A DNA stretch of 64,000 nt from positions 124,001-188,000 of the forward strand of contig NZ_DF238908.1 in the NCBI RefSeq assembly GCF_000400995.2, written 5' to 3'. Positions 18,034 to 26,338 of this stretch are shown here, piece by piece. Position 1 is the stretch's first letter; the number at the start of each line of letters is the position of its first letter. The position numbers and the translations under genes were made by a program. The DNA is from Acidovorax sp. MR-S7. GTDB lineage: Bacteria; Pseudomonadota; Gammaproteobacteria; Burkholderiales; Burkholderiaceae_C. Below the pieces are notes generated by a model. That model saw only the letters and a program-made list of their open reading frames with translations, was not told the DNA's origin and searched no databases.

Positions 18034-18998
18034 TCCACCTTGATGCCCGTTCGCTTGGCCACCGCCGTGTACCTGGCGCGCTCATCGTTCAGGAAGTTCA
18101 CGAAGGCGCTGCCGCGCAGCACCGTGGGGTCCCATCCCGCGTCCTGGAGCCGCTGCGCCACGCCCGGGTCCGCGGACGCGGATTCGACCGCGCGCGCAAG
18201 GTGGTCGATGACGTCCTGCGGCGTTCCCTGCGGCACGAAAATGCCCATCCAGTTCGTGAAGCGAGAGTCCGCAAGCCCCGGAAACTCGGAGATCGACGGG
18301 ACATCCGGCAGCGAGGCCACGCGCCTGGAAGACGTGACCGCCAGGGCCGTGAGCTTGCCTGCCTTGATGTGCTGCATGAGCGGCGGCAGGCCGGAGATGA
18401 CGCATTCGATCTGGCCGCCGAGCACGTCGTTGACCGCCGGCGCGGCGCCCTTGTACGGCACATGCTGCCAGTTCAGCCCGGTCGCGGACTTGAAGGCCTC
18501 GCCGGCGAAGTGCATCGAGCTGCCGTTGCCCGGCGTACCGTAGCTGCGCTTGAGATCCTGTGCCTTGGCCCGCGCGATCAGGTCCTGCAGCCCCTTCGGC
18601 GCCGCCTGCGGGTAGGCGACGATCGCCAGCGGCGTTTCGCCGCCCAGGGCGACCGGAGCCAGGTCCTTCTGTGGGTCATAAGGCAGGGCCTGCCCGGCAA
18701 TCGGGCTGACCATGACCTCCGCCGGCGATGCCATCAGCACGGTGTATCCGTCGGCGGGCGATTTCGCCACGGCCTGCGCCCCGATGGCGCCCGCAGCTCC
18801 CGGCCGGTTGTCCACGATGACCTGCTGCTTCAGCAGGCCGGACAGCGCCACGGCGTAGATACGGGCGGCCGTATCCACCCCCCCGCCGGCCGGGTAGGGG
18901 ACCACGAGCTTGACCGTGCGTTCCGGCCATGCCGCCGCCCCTGCGGGTGCGGCAAGTGCAGCGAGCGAAGCCAACAGCGCGGCGCGTCGGTTGATCAT
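18030..18998 (-). CDS. Tripartite tricarboxylate transporter (Bug) substrate-binding receptor
   Basis: A 322-residue periplasmic protein with a Sec signal (MINRRAALLASLAALAAPAG, cut near AAA-WP). The mature part has the Bug-family pattern VKLVVPYPAGGGVDTAARI, then VIVDNRPGAAGAIGAQAVA and a late SSRRVASLPDVPSISEFPG. Bug receptors bind carboxylates and other small anions. No TctA/TctB membrane subunits are adjacent, which is common because such receptors are highly expanded in this group. Start at 18998 with AAGGAGACACCC immediately upstream. It follows the sulfatase gene by 40 bp and may bind the sulfatase substrate or product (inference). Confidence 0.93.
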   Translation of the reverse strand: MINRRAALLASLAALAAPAGAAAWPERTVKLVVPYPAGGGVDTAARIYAVALSGLLKQQVIVDNRPGAAGAIGAQAVAKSPADGYTVLMASPAEVMVSPIAGQALPYDPQKDLAPVALGGETPLAIVAYPQAAPKGLQDLIARAKAQDLKRSYGTPGNGSSMHFAGEAFKSATGLNWQHVPYKGAAPAVNDVLGGQIECVISGLPPLMQHIKAGKLTALAVTSSRRVASLPDVPSISEFPGLADSRFTNWMGIFVPQGTPQDVIDHLARAVESASADPGVAQRLQDAGWDPTVLRGSAFVNFLNDERARYTAVAKRTGIKVD

Positions 18999-19038
18999 GG
19001 GTGTCTCCTTTTCCTTGTTCATGGGTTGGCGAAGCCGT

Positions 19039-20499
19039 TCACTGGAAGTCGGCCACCACGCCCGGGGCAGGCGTGAAGCCGAGGTCGCCGCGCGCGATCA
19101 CGGCCTCTTTCCCCCCGTGCAGCGCGAGCAGTTCGGCCTGGCGCGCGCGCGCGCGCCGGTCCACATCGGCGGGGTCGAGCATTTCGAACAGCTTGGCGCG
19201 GCACATGGCCAGCACGCCCGCGTGCTCGGGCTTGCCCGCGAGGTCGTCGAGTTCTTCCGGGTCGGCGCCCAGGTCGAAGAGCTGGGGTTCGTAGTTGCCG
19301 TAGTGGACGTACTTGTACTGGCCCACCCGGATCATGAATGCCGAGCTCCTGGAGCCCATGCCGTGGTATTCGCTCAGCACGCAGCGCTGCGGCACGAGCC
19401 CCTTCGCGATCTCGGAGAGGTCCGTGCCCGGGTGGGTGTCCTTGTGCTGCAAGAAAGGCTCGCCCTGGATGTTGAGCACCGTGGGAAAGACGTCCACGTG
19501 GCTGGCCGGCGTGCCGACCACCGCGCCCTTGGGAAACTCCTGGCCCACGCAGATCAGCGGCACCCCTGCGATCTCCTCGTACATCGTCGACTTGCCCCAG
19601 AGGCCGCGCGAGCCCAGGTTGTCGCCGTGGTCGCTGGTGTAGATGATGTCGGTGTTCGCGCCCATGCCGAGTTCGTCGAACACCGAGACGACCTTGCCGA
19701 CCTGCTCGTCCAGGAAGCTCACCAGCCCGAAGTAGCCGGAGAGCGCGCGGTGGACGTCCGCCTCCGACTCGAAGTAGTCGTCGTAGCAGAAGCTGCCGCG
19801 GTAGTCCTGCAGGTAGGGGTGCTGCGTCCGCTCCTCCCGTGCGTACAGCTTGGGCATCGGCAGCTTCTGGTTGAAGTACCGGTAGTAGTGCTCGGGCGGC
19901 GCCGTCAAAGGGAAGTGCGGCGCGACGAACGAGACGAACAGGGCCCATGGCTTTGCGCTCTTTTGCTGCCCCCGGGTGCGCAGCCACGTCTGGGCGCGTG
20001 CGCAGATTTCGCGGTCGTAGAGCGTGTAGGAGGACTCGCCCGGGCCGGCCATGCCGATCATCTTCTTGGCGCCGCCGCGGCGCGGCAGGTCGTCCCGCAC
20101 CAGCCCCATGAGATCGCCCTTGCCCTCCAGGATGTGCATGGGGATCTGCTCTTCGCTGAAGCCGTGGTCCTCGTCCTTCTTGTTGAAGTGCAGCTTGCCG
20201 ATCGACACCACGTCGTGCCCGGCATCTCGCAGGAGGTGGTGCCAGCTCGGCTGCGAGCCGTCGTAGGCGTCGGCGTTGTCCCAGAAACCGATCTGGTAGA
20301 TGTACTTGCCCAGCGCGAACGCGGCGCGCGCCGGCACGCAGACCGGGCTGGTGGTGTAGGCGGAACTGAATCGCGTGCCCCGCGCCGCGAGACCGTCCAG
20401 GTGCGGCGTCGAGATGACGGGATGCCCGGCGCAGCCCATCACCTTCGGGTTGTGCTCGTCCGACATGATCACGATGACATTGCGGCCTGCATTTTCCAT
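19039..20499 (-). CDS. Sulfatase (formylglycine-dependent type I)
   Basis: Hydrolyses an organic sulfate ester or a related phosphonate/phosphate ester. The 486-residue protein has the metal-binding start VIVIMSDEHN and the formylglycine motif CVPAR (Cys54-Arg58), which needs oxidation of Cys by a maturase not encoded here. Later motifs are SIGKLHF, TSDHGDNLGSRGLWGKSTMYEE (parts) and GMGSRSSAFMIRVG. It lacks a signal peptide, so it is probably cytoplasmic. ATG at 20499 has GGAG six bases upstream, better than the ATG at 20511. Divergent from a GntR gene; followed by a Bug receptor. Released sulfate could feed cysteine synthesis. Confidence 0.92.
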   Translation of the reverse strand: MENAGRNVIVIMSDEHNPKVMGCAGHPVISTPHLDGLAARGTRFSSAYTTSPVCVPARAAFALGKYIYQIGFWDNADAYDGSQPSWHHLLRDAGHDVVSIGKLHFNKKDEDHGFSEEQIPMHILEGKGDLMGLVRDDLPRRGGAKKMIGMAGPGESSYTLYDREICARAQTWLRTRGQQKSAKPWALFVSFVAPHFPLTAPPEHYYRYFNQKLPMPKLYAREERTQHPYLQDYRGSFCYDDYFESEADVHRALSGYFGLVSFLDEQVGKVVSVFDELGMGANTDIIYTSDHGDNLGSRGLWGKSTMYEEIAGVPLICVGQEFPKGAVVGTPASHVDVFPTVLNIQGEPFLQHKDTHPGTDLSEIAKGLVPQRCVLSEYHGMGSRSSAFMIRVGQYKYVHYGNYEPQLFDLGADPEELDDLAGKPEHAGVLAMCRAKLFEMLDPADVDRRARARQAELLALHGGKEAVIARGDLGFTPAPGVVADFQ

Positions 20500-20520
20500 T
20501 GAATTCTCCATAGCTATAAA

Positions 20521-20530
20521 ACTATATAGT
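20521..20530. promoter_or_regulatory. Palindrome ACTATATAGT, candidate GntR operator
   Basis: A perfect 10-bp palindrome in an AT-rich patch of the 82-bp gap between the divergent sulfatase and GntR/UTRA genes, where the rest of the region is GC-rich. Position suggests a site for the GntR protein; inference only. Confidence 0.45.
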
Positions 20531-20581
20531 AATTAGATTTCGATGGCTCCGCAAGCGTGCCGGCGCACAATTGCGCCACCT

Positions 20582-21367
20582 ATGGATCTGGCACAACTCT
20601 CCACGCATCTGAAACGCCACCTTCGCCCCGGGGTGCCGAAGTACCTCGCGCTCAAGGACGCCTTCGTCGAGGCCATCGCCTCCGGAAGCCTGCAGTCCGG
20701 CGACAAGGTGCCCAACGAACAGGAGCTGGCCGCCACGCTGCCCATGAGCCTCGGCACCATCCAGCGCGCGCTGCGGGAACTGGTCGACACGGGAGTGATC
20801 GCCCGCCGGCCCGGCCACGGCTCGTTCGTGAAAGGCGGGCTGGCGCAGGGAGAAATGGCCCATCCCTTCCACTGCCGCTTCCTCGGCGACGACGGGACGA
20901 GCTATCTGCCGGTCTATCCGGAGGTGCTGGCGAGAAACCTGCAGCCCCTGCCCGGGCCTTGGCAGCAGGCGTTGAAGTCGGCCAGCGCCGTGGAGATCAC
21001 GCGGCGCATCCGCATCGCCGACGAGTTCTACGTCCACACCTCGTTCTTCATCGATCCGCAGCGGGTGCCGGTCTTCGCGCGCATTGCGCTGCAAGACCTG
21101 TCGCACTCCAACTTCAAGGACACCATCTTCAAGGCCTGCGGCCAGGCCGTGACGACGATCGACCTCATGATGAGGCAGGAAGCCCCGCCGCCGGCTGTCT
21201 GCGAGGCCATCGCGGTGGCGGCCGGCACCGTGTGCACGGGCATCCGGGCGATCGGCCACTTTCCGGGCGACGACCCGATCTACTACCAGCACATCTTCAT
21301 TCCGCCCTCCCCCCGCGAGCTGCACGTGGTCGCGGACGCGAGGGCGCCCGGCATGTCGGACCAGTGA
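20582..21367 (+). CDS. GntR-family regulator with UTRA-type effector domain
   Basis: 261 residues. The N-terminal winged helix covers about 15-80 (GVPKYLALKDAFVEAIASGS, then NEQELAATLPMSLGTIQRAL and GVIARRPGHGSFV). The C-terminal half (about 90-250) has the UTRA/chorismate-lyase-like pattern of the HutC subfamily (ITRRIRIADEFYVHTSFFID; YYQHIFIPP). ATG at 20582 gives the natural N-terminus. It is divergent from the sulfatase gene and most likely controls the sulfatase-Bug receptor run. Confidence 0.87.
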   Translation: MDLAQLSTHLKRHLRPGVPKYLALKDAFVEAIASGSLQSGDKVPNEQELAATLPMSLGTIQRALRELVDTGVIARRPGHGSFVKGGLAQGEMAHPFHCRFLGDDGTSYLPVYPEVLARNLQPLPGPWQQALKSASAVEITRRIRIADEFYVHTSFFIDPQRVPVFARIALQDLSHSNFKDTIFKACGQAVTTIDLMMRQEAPPPAVCEAIAVAAGTVCTGIRAIGHFPGDDPIYYQHIFIPPSPRELHVVADARAPGMSDQ

Positions 21368-21443
21368 GCTTCGCCAACGGCCGCGGCGGCCATCGCGCCG
21401 TGCGGGCGGCGCAGTGCCGAAGTTCTGATCTAGTTCACAGAAA

Positions 21444-21461
21444 CTGTATACAAAAACTGTC
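21444..21461. promoter_or_regulatory. Putative purine-regulon operator, copy 2
   Basis: CTGTATACAAAAACTGTC holds the TGTATACA palindrome followed by an A-run, equivalent to copies 1 and 3 with the flank on the other strand. It is 22 bp before the GntR/FCD start, fitting autorepression of the regulator and the catabolic operon behind it. Confidence 0.6.
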
Positions 21462-21482
21462 TTCCAGGTCTATGATCGGCCC

Positions 21483-22160
21483 ATGGAGACTTCCACCACC
21501 AGTTTCATCGTCGAGAGCCTGACCCGCGCCATCGTCGAGCACCGGCTGCTGCCCGGCACCAAGCTGGCCGAGCAGAAGCTGGCCGACCACTTCGGCGTGT
21601 CGCGCACGCTGGTGCGCCAGGCGCTGTTCCAGCTCTCGCAGAACCGGCTGATCCGGCTGGAGCCCGCGCGCGGCGCGTTCGTGGCCACGCCTTCGGTGGA
21701 CGAGGCGCGGCAGGTGTTCGCCGTGCGCCGCATGCTGGAGGCGGAGATGGTGCGCGCCTTCCTGGCGCAGAGCACGCCCGCCAAGATCCGCGCGCTCAAG
21801 GCCCACGTGGCCTTTGAAAAGAAGGCCATGGAGCGCGAGGACGTGGGCCAGCGCACCGAGCTGCTGGGCGACTTTCACGTGCGCATGGCCGAGCTGATGG
21901 GCAACGAGGTGCTCGCGCAGCTGCTGGGCGAGCTGATCTCGCGCTGCGCGCTGATCACGCTGATGTACCAGTCCACCACGGCCGCCGAGCATTCGCACGA
22001 GGAGCACGAGGACATCGTGGCCGCCCTCGCCAGCGGCGACGAGGCGGCCGCCGTGCTGCTCATGCAGCAGCACCTGGACCACGTGGAGGCGGGCCTGACC
22101 TTCGACCGCGACCTGCCTTCCAACGACCTTTCGATGGCCCTTTCCTCCGTATCGCCATGA
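21483..22160 (+). CDS. GntR/FCD-family regulator of urate-allantoin catabolism
   Basis: 225 residues. The DNA-binding domain spans 1-70 (GTKLAEQKLADHFGVSRTLV, RQALFQLSQNRLIRLEP). The all-helical FCD effector domain follows, with metal/effector-type residues in FHVRMAELMGN and the late HEEHEDIVAALASGD. FCD regulators usually repress degradation operons and are released by a pathway acid. The stop overlaps the puuE start (ATGA) and an operator lies upstream. It is the natural candidate to read the three TGTATACA sites in this window. Confidence 0.92.
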   Translation: METSTTSFIVESLTRAIVEHRLLPGTKLAEQKLADHFGVSRTLVRQALFQLSQNRLIRLEPARGAFVATPSVDEARQVFAVRRMLEAEMVRAFLAQSTPAKIRALKAHVAFEKKAMEREDVGQRTELLGDFHVRMAELMGNEVLAQLLGELISRCALITLMYQSTTAAEHSHEEHEDIVAALASGDEAAAVLLMQQHLDHVEAGLTFDRDLPSNDLSMALSSVSP

Positions 22161-23116
22161 CCCACGACGCGACCTACGACTCCACGGCGCCCTACCCCCG
22201 CGACCTGATCGGCTACGGCCGCACGCCCCCGCATCCGCACTGGCCCGGCAACGCCCGCGTGGCCGTGCAGTTCGTGCTGAACTACGAGGAAGGCGGCGAG
22301 AACTGCGTGCTGCACGGCGACGCGGCCAGCGAGCAGTTCCTCTCGGAGATGTTCAACCCGGCCGCCTACCCCGAGCGCCACATGAGCATGGAGGGCATCT
22401 ACGAATACGGCTCTCGCGCGGGCGTGTGGCGCATCCTGCGCGAGTTCGAGCGGCGCGGCCTGCCGCTCACCGTGTTCGGTGTGGCGACGGCCCTGCAAAG
22501 GCACCGCGAGCTGGCCCAGGCATTCGCCGAGCTGGGGCACGAGGTGGCCTGCCACGGCCTGAAGTGGATCCACTACCAGAACGTGCCCGAGGACGTGGAG
22601 CGCGCCCACATGGCGCAGTGCATGCAGATCTTCGGCGAGCTGTACGGGCAAGGGGGCGACCACGGCCTGGGGTGGTACACGGGCCGCGACAGCCCCAACA
22701 CCCACCGCCTGGTGGCCGACGACGGCCGCTTCGCCTACGACAGCGACTACTACGGCGACGACCTGCCCTTCTGGATGACGGTGGGCAAGACCGGCGGCGG
22801 CACGCACCAGCAGCTCATCGTGCCCTACACGCTGGACGTGAACGACATGCGCTTCGCCCTGCCCCAGGGCTACTCGCACGCAGACCCGTTCTTCCAGTAC
22901 ATGAAGGACACGTTCGACGCTCTCTATGCCGAGGGCGAGGACGCGCCCAAGATGATGAGCATCGGCATGCACTGCCGCCTGCTCGGCCGCCCGGGGCGCA
23001 TCACGGCGCTGCAGCGCTTCCTGGACCACATCCAGCGGCACGACCGCGTGTGGGTGGCGCGGCGCATCGACATCGCGCGCCACTGGGCGCAGCGCTTCCC
23101 TGCACCGGCCCCATAA
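22157..23116 (+). CDS. puuE: Allantoinase PuuE (polysaccharide-deacetylase fold)
   Basis: Hydrolyses allantoin to allantoate without the metal-amidohydrolase fold of AllB. The 319-residue protein shows the PuuE pattern PYPRDLIGYGRTPPHPHWPG, VQFVLNYEEGGENCVLHGD, then ERHMSMEGIYEYGSRAGVWR and ACHGLKWIHYQ, with the NodB-like barrel. The start is coupled to the regulator stop by a 4-bp overlap. The next gene follows after repeat R5. Together with uraH and UraD this completes urate to allantoate; a urate oxidase is not in the window. Confidence 0.95.
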   Translation: MTHDATYDSTAPYPRDLIGYGRTPPHPHWPGNARVAVQFVLNYEEGGENCVLHGDAASEQFLSEMFNPAAYPERHMSMEGIYEYGSRAGVWRILREFERRGLPLTVFGVATALQRHRELAQAFAELGHEVACHGLKWIHYQNVPEDVERAHMAQCMQIFGELYGQGGDHGLGWYTGRDSPNTHRLVADDGRFAYDSDYYGDDLPFWMTVGKTGGGTHQQLIVPYTLDVNDMRFALPQGYSHADPFFQYMKDTFDALYAEGEDAPKMMSIGMHCRLLGRPGRITALQRFLDHIQRHDRVWVARRIDIARHWAQRFPAPAP

Positions 23117-23120
23117 GCCA

Positions 23121-23173
23121 AATCGGCCTCCAGCGCTTATCTGGCAAGCGCGGGTAGCTCACTTTTTGATAGG
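23121..23173 (-). repeat. Intergenic repeat R5 inside the puuE operon
   Basis: Plus strand AAATCGGCCTCCAGCGCTTA to GGGTAGCTCACTTTTTGATA; it is the reverse complement of R1. It separates puuE from the UraD-amidohydrolase gene, and its end runs straight into the ribosome site GATAGGAGACACC of the next gene. Confidence 0.85.
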
Positions 23174-23180
23174 AGACACC

Positions 23181-24956
23181 ATGGCACTGACCCTGGAACA
23201 ACTCAACGCGGCGGACACCGCCGCCGCCATGCAACTGCTGGACGGCCTCTACGAGCATTCGCCCTGGATCGCCGAGGCCGCGCTGGCACAGCGCCCGTTC
23301 CGCTCGCTCACCCACCTCAAGCACGCGATGGTGCAGGTGCTGGCCGAGGCGCCGCTGGAGCGGCAGCTCGGCCTGATCCGCGCCCACCCGGAACTGGCGG
23401 GCAAGGCCATGGTGGCGAAGACGCTCACGGCCGAATCCACCAACGAGCAGAACAAGGCCGGCCTGACGCAGTGCACGCCCGAGGAGTTCGCGCGCATCCA
23501 GCAGCTCAACCAGGAGTACAACGCGCGCTTCGGCTTTCCCTTCATCCTCGCGGTGCGCGGCCCGCGCGGCACGGGGCTCGCCAAGCAGGAAATCATCGAC
23601 ACCTTCGCGCGGCGCCTGCAGAACCATCCCGACTTCGAGCGCGCCGAGGCGCTGCGCAACATCCACCGCATCGCGGAGATCCGCCTGAACGACAAGTTCG
23701 GCTACGAGCCTGCGCTGGGCAACGACGTGTGGGACTGGCAGGAGAAGCTCAGCGCACACACCGATCCCGGCTACGCCGAGCTGGGCCAGCTCACCGTCAC
23801 CTACCTCACCGACGCGCACCGCGCCTGCGCCCAGCGCATCAGCCACTGGATGCGCGACTGCGGCTTCGACGAGGTGGAGATCGACGCGGTGGGCAACGTG
23901 GTGGGCCGCTACAAGCCCGCGGCCGAGGGCTGCAAGTACCTGATGACCGGCAGCCACTACGACACCGTGCGCAACGGCGGCAAGTACGACGGACGCCTGG
24001 GCATCTTCGTGCCCATGGCCTGCGTGCGCGAGCTGCACCGCCAGGGCAGGCGCCTGCCCTTCGGCATCGAGGTCATCGCGTTCGCGGAGGAGGAAGGCCA
24101 GCGCTACAAGGCCACCTTCCTCGGCTCGGGCGCCCTCATCGGCGACTTCAAGACCGCGTGGCTGGACCAGAAGGACCAGGACGGCATCACCATGCGCGAG
24201 GCCATGGAGCATGCGGGCCTGTGCATCGCCGACATCCCCAAGCTGCGGCGCGACGCGGCCCGCTACCTCGGCTTCATCGAGGTGCACATCGAGCAGGGGC
24301 CGGTGCTTAACGAGCTGGACATCCCGCTGGGCGTGGTCACCTCCATCAACGGCGGCGTGCGCTACGTGTGCGAGATGACCGGCATGGCCAGCCACGCCGG
24401 CACCACGCCCATGGACCGCCGCCGCGACGCCACCCTGGGCGTGGCCGAGCTGGCGCTGTTCATGGAGCAGCGCGCCGCACGCGACGGCGACAGCGTGGCC
24501 ACCATCGGCATGCTGCAGGTGCCCAATGGCTCCATCAACGTGGTGCCGGGCAAATGCCTGTTCAGCATGGACATGCGCGCCCCCACCGACCCGCAGCGCG
24601 ACGCCATGGTGGCCGACGTGCTCGCCAAGCTCGAGGAAATCGCCCAGCGCCGCGGCCTGCAGTACAAGACCGAGCTGGCGATGAAGGCTGCCGCCGCGCC
24701 CAGCGCACCCGCGTGGCAAAAGCGCTGGGAAGCCGCCGTCGACGCGCTGGGCGTGCCGCTCTACCGCATGCCCAGCGGCGCCGGCCACGACGCGATGAAG
24801 CTGCACGAGGTCATGCCCCAGGCCATGCTGTTCGTGCGCGGCCTCAACGCCGGCATCAGCCACAACCCGCTGGAATCCACCACCGCCGACGACATGCAGC
24901 TGGCCGTCGATGCGTTCTCCCACGTCCTCCACCAACTCGCCACGGAAACCGTATGA
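23181..24956 (+). CDS. Fusion of OHCU decarboxylase (UraD) and allantoate amidohydrolase
   Basis: A 591-residue protein joining two pathway enzymes. Residues 1-172 are UraD: RAHPELAGK with the catalytic His69 and Glu71 region, STNEQNKAGL, and FGFPFILAVRG. Residues about 185-590 are an M20/M28 zinc amidohydrolase of the AllC group: GSHYDTVRNGGKYDGRLG with metal His and Asp, FAEEEGQRY with the next ligands, EVHIEQGPVL, and a late SGAGHDAMKL. The first domain makes S-allantoin from OHCU; the second cleaves allantoate to ureidoglycine, CO2 and ammonia, with the allantoinase gene just upstream. Start at 23181 with TAGGAGACACC. Confidence 0.94.
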   Translation: MALTLEQLNAADTAAAMQLLDGLYEHSPWIAEAALAQRPFRSLTHLKHAMVQVLAEAPLERQLGLIRAHPELAGKAMVAKTLTAESTNEQNKAGLTQCTPEEFARIQQLNQEYNARFGFPFILAVRGPRGTGLAKQEIIDTFARRLQNHPDFERAEALRNIHRIAEIRLNDKFGYEPALGNDVWDWQEKLSAHTDPGYAELGQLTVTYLTDAHRACAQRISHWMRDCGFDEVEIDAVGNVVGRYKPAAEGCKYLMTGSHYDTVRNGGKYDGRLGIFVPMACVRELHRQGRRLPFGIEVIAFAEEEGQRYKATFLGSGALIGDFKTAWLDQKDQDGITMREAMEHAGLCIADIPKLRRDAARYLGFIEVHIEQGPVLNELDIPLGVVTSINGGVRYVCEMTGMASHAGTTPMDRRRDATLGVAELALFMEQRAARDGDSVATIGMLQVPNGSINVVPGKCLFSMDMRAPTDPQRDAMVADVLAKLEEIAQRRGLQYKTELAMKAAAAPSAPAWQKRWEAAVDALGVPLYRMPSGAGHDAMKLHEVMPQAMLFVRGLNAGISHNPLESTTADDMQLAVDAFSHVLHQLATETV

Positions 24957-26185
24957 GCAGCACCCCCTACGAACAACTCGACGCCTGGATCGACCAGCAC
25001 TTCGACGAAGAGGTACGGTTCCTGCAAGCCCTGGTGCGCGTGCCCACCGACACGCCGCCCGGCAACAACGCGCCGCATGCCGAGCGCACGGCCGAGCTGA
25101 TCCGTGACTTCGGCTTCGAGGCCGAGAAGCACCCCGTGCCCGCCCAGGAAGTAAAGGACTACGGCATGGAGTCCATCACCAACCTGATCGTGCGCCGCCC
25201 CTACGGCGACGGCGGCCGCACCATCGCCCTCAACGCCCACGGCGACGTGGTGCCACCCGGAGAGGGCTGGAGCAAGGCCCCCTACGGCGCCGAGATCGAG
25301 AACGGCCAGCTCTACGGCCGCGCCGCTGCGGTGAGCAAGAGCGACTTCGCCTCCTTCACCTTCGCCGTGCGCGCGCTCGAAGCCGTGGCCCGGCCCGCCA
25401 AGGGCGCGGTGGAACTGCACTTCACCTACGACGAGGAATTCGGCGGAGAACTCGGCCCCGGCTGGCTGCTGAAGAACGGCCTGACGAAGCCCGACCTAAT
25501 GATCGCCGCGGGCTTCAGCTACGAAGTGGTCACGGCCCACAACGGCTGCCTGCAGATGGAAGTGACCGTGCACGGCAAGATGGCCCACGCCGCCGTGCCC
25601 GACACGGGCGTGGACGCGCTGCAGGGCGCGGTGAAGATCCTGGGCGCGCTCTATGCGCAGAACACGCTCTACAAGCAGGTCACGTCCAAGGTCGCGGGCA
25701 TCAAGCACCCCTACCTCAACGTAGGCCGCATCGAGGGTGGCACCAACACCAACGTGGTGCCCGGCAAGGTGGTGCTCAAGCTCGACCGCCGCATGATCCC
25801 CGAGGAGAACCCCGCCGAGGTGGAGGCCGACATCCGCCGCGTGATCGCCGAGGCCGCGGCCACCTGCCCGGGCATCACGGTGGAGATCAAGCGCCTGCTG
25901 CTCGCCAACAGCATGAAGCCGCTGCCCGGCAACGCTCCACTGGTCACGGCCCTGCAAAAGCACGGCGAAGCGCTGTTCGGCCAGCCCGTGCCCGCCATGG
26001 GGACGCCGCTGTACACCGACGTGCGCCTGTACGTGGAGCGCGGCATTCCCGGCGTGATCTATGGCGCGGGCCCGCGCACGGTGCTCGAATCGCACGCCAA
26101 GCGCGCCGACGAGCGGCTCGACCTGGAAGACCTGCGCCGCGCGACCAAGGTGGTGGCGCGCAGCCTGGCGGACCTGCTGGCCTGA
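24953..26185 (+). CDS. M20-family metallohydrolase, atypical metal site
   Basis: A 410-residue ArgE/DapE-like protein. The first metal motif NAHGDVVPPG (His96, Asp98) and the DEEFGGE Glu pair (161-162) are present. At the position of the usual metal-bridging Asp in YGRGxxDxK it has YGRAAAVSKSD, so Val127 replaces Asp, with Asp131 four residues later. ATG overlaps the stop of the fusion gene by 4 bp, so it belongs to the urate operon. It may handle a ureido compound after allantoate, such as ureidoglycolate or ureidoglycine (inference); an unrelated peptidase or deacylase role is equally open. Confidence 0.85.
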   Translation: MSSTPYEQLDAWIDQHFDEEVRFLQALVRVPTDTPPGNNAPHAERTAELIRDFGFEAEKHPVPAQEVKDYGMESITNLIVRRPYGDGGRTIALNAHGDVVPPGEGWSKAPYGAEIENGQLYGRAAAVSKSDFASFTFAVRALEAVARPAKGAVELHFTYDEEFGGELGPGWLLKNGLTKPDLMIAAGFSYEVVTAHNGCLQMEVTVHGKMAHAAVPDTGVDALQGAVKILGALYAQNTLYKQVTSKVAGIKHPYLNVGRIEGGTNTNVVPGKVVLKLDRRMIPEENPAEVEADIRRVIAEAAATCPGITVEIKRLLLANSMKPLPGNAPLVTALQKHGEALFGQPVPAMGTPLYTDVRLYVERGIPGVIYGAGPRTVLESHAKRADERLDLEDLRRATKVVARSLADLLA

Positions 26186-26214
26186 CGGCGCGCCGCGCTC
26201 CCGTCCCCTTTGCG

Positions 26215-26238
26215 AACCCGGCCTAGCGCCGGGTTTTT
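26215..26238 (+). terminator. Rho-independent terminator after the puuE operon
   Basis: AACCCGGC (26215-26222), loop CTAGC, GCCGGGTT (26228-26235), with T-tract to 26238. It separates the catabolic operon from the permease gene, which has its own operator. Confidence 0.85.
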
Positions 26239-26290
26239 CATATCCCGGCAATCCCACCAAGGGTTCGTCCCTAGCAGTCTTTTTACTGAT

Positions 26291-26311
26291 TTGTATACAC
26301 TTTTTGTATGG
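26291..26311. promoter_or_regulatory. Putative purine-regulon operator, copy 3
   Basis: TTGTATACACTTTTTGTATG: TGTATACA then a pyrimidine, five T and TGTA, the same layout as copy 1. It lies 28 bp before the permease start at 26339. Confidence 0.6.
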
Positions 26312-26338
26312 ATCGTTGTGCGCAATAAAGGAAGACCC

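Noticed and set aside
20509-20520. ATAGCTATAAAA as another repeat copy
   Set aside because: Only the first six bases match the repeat core; no arms follow.
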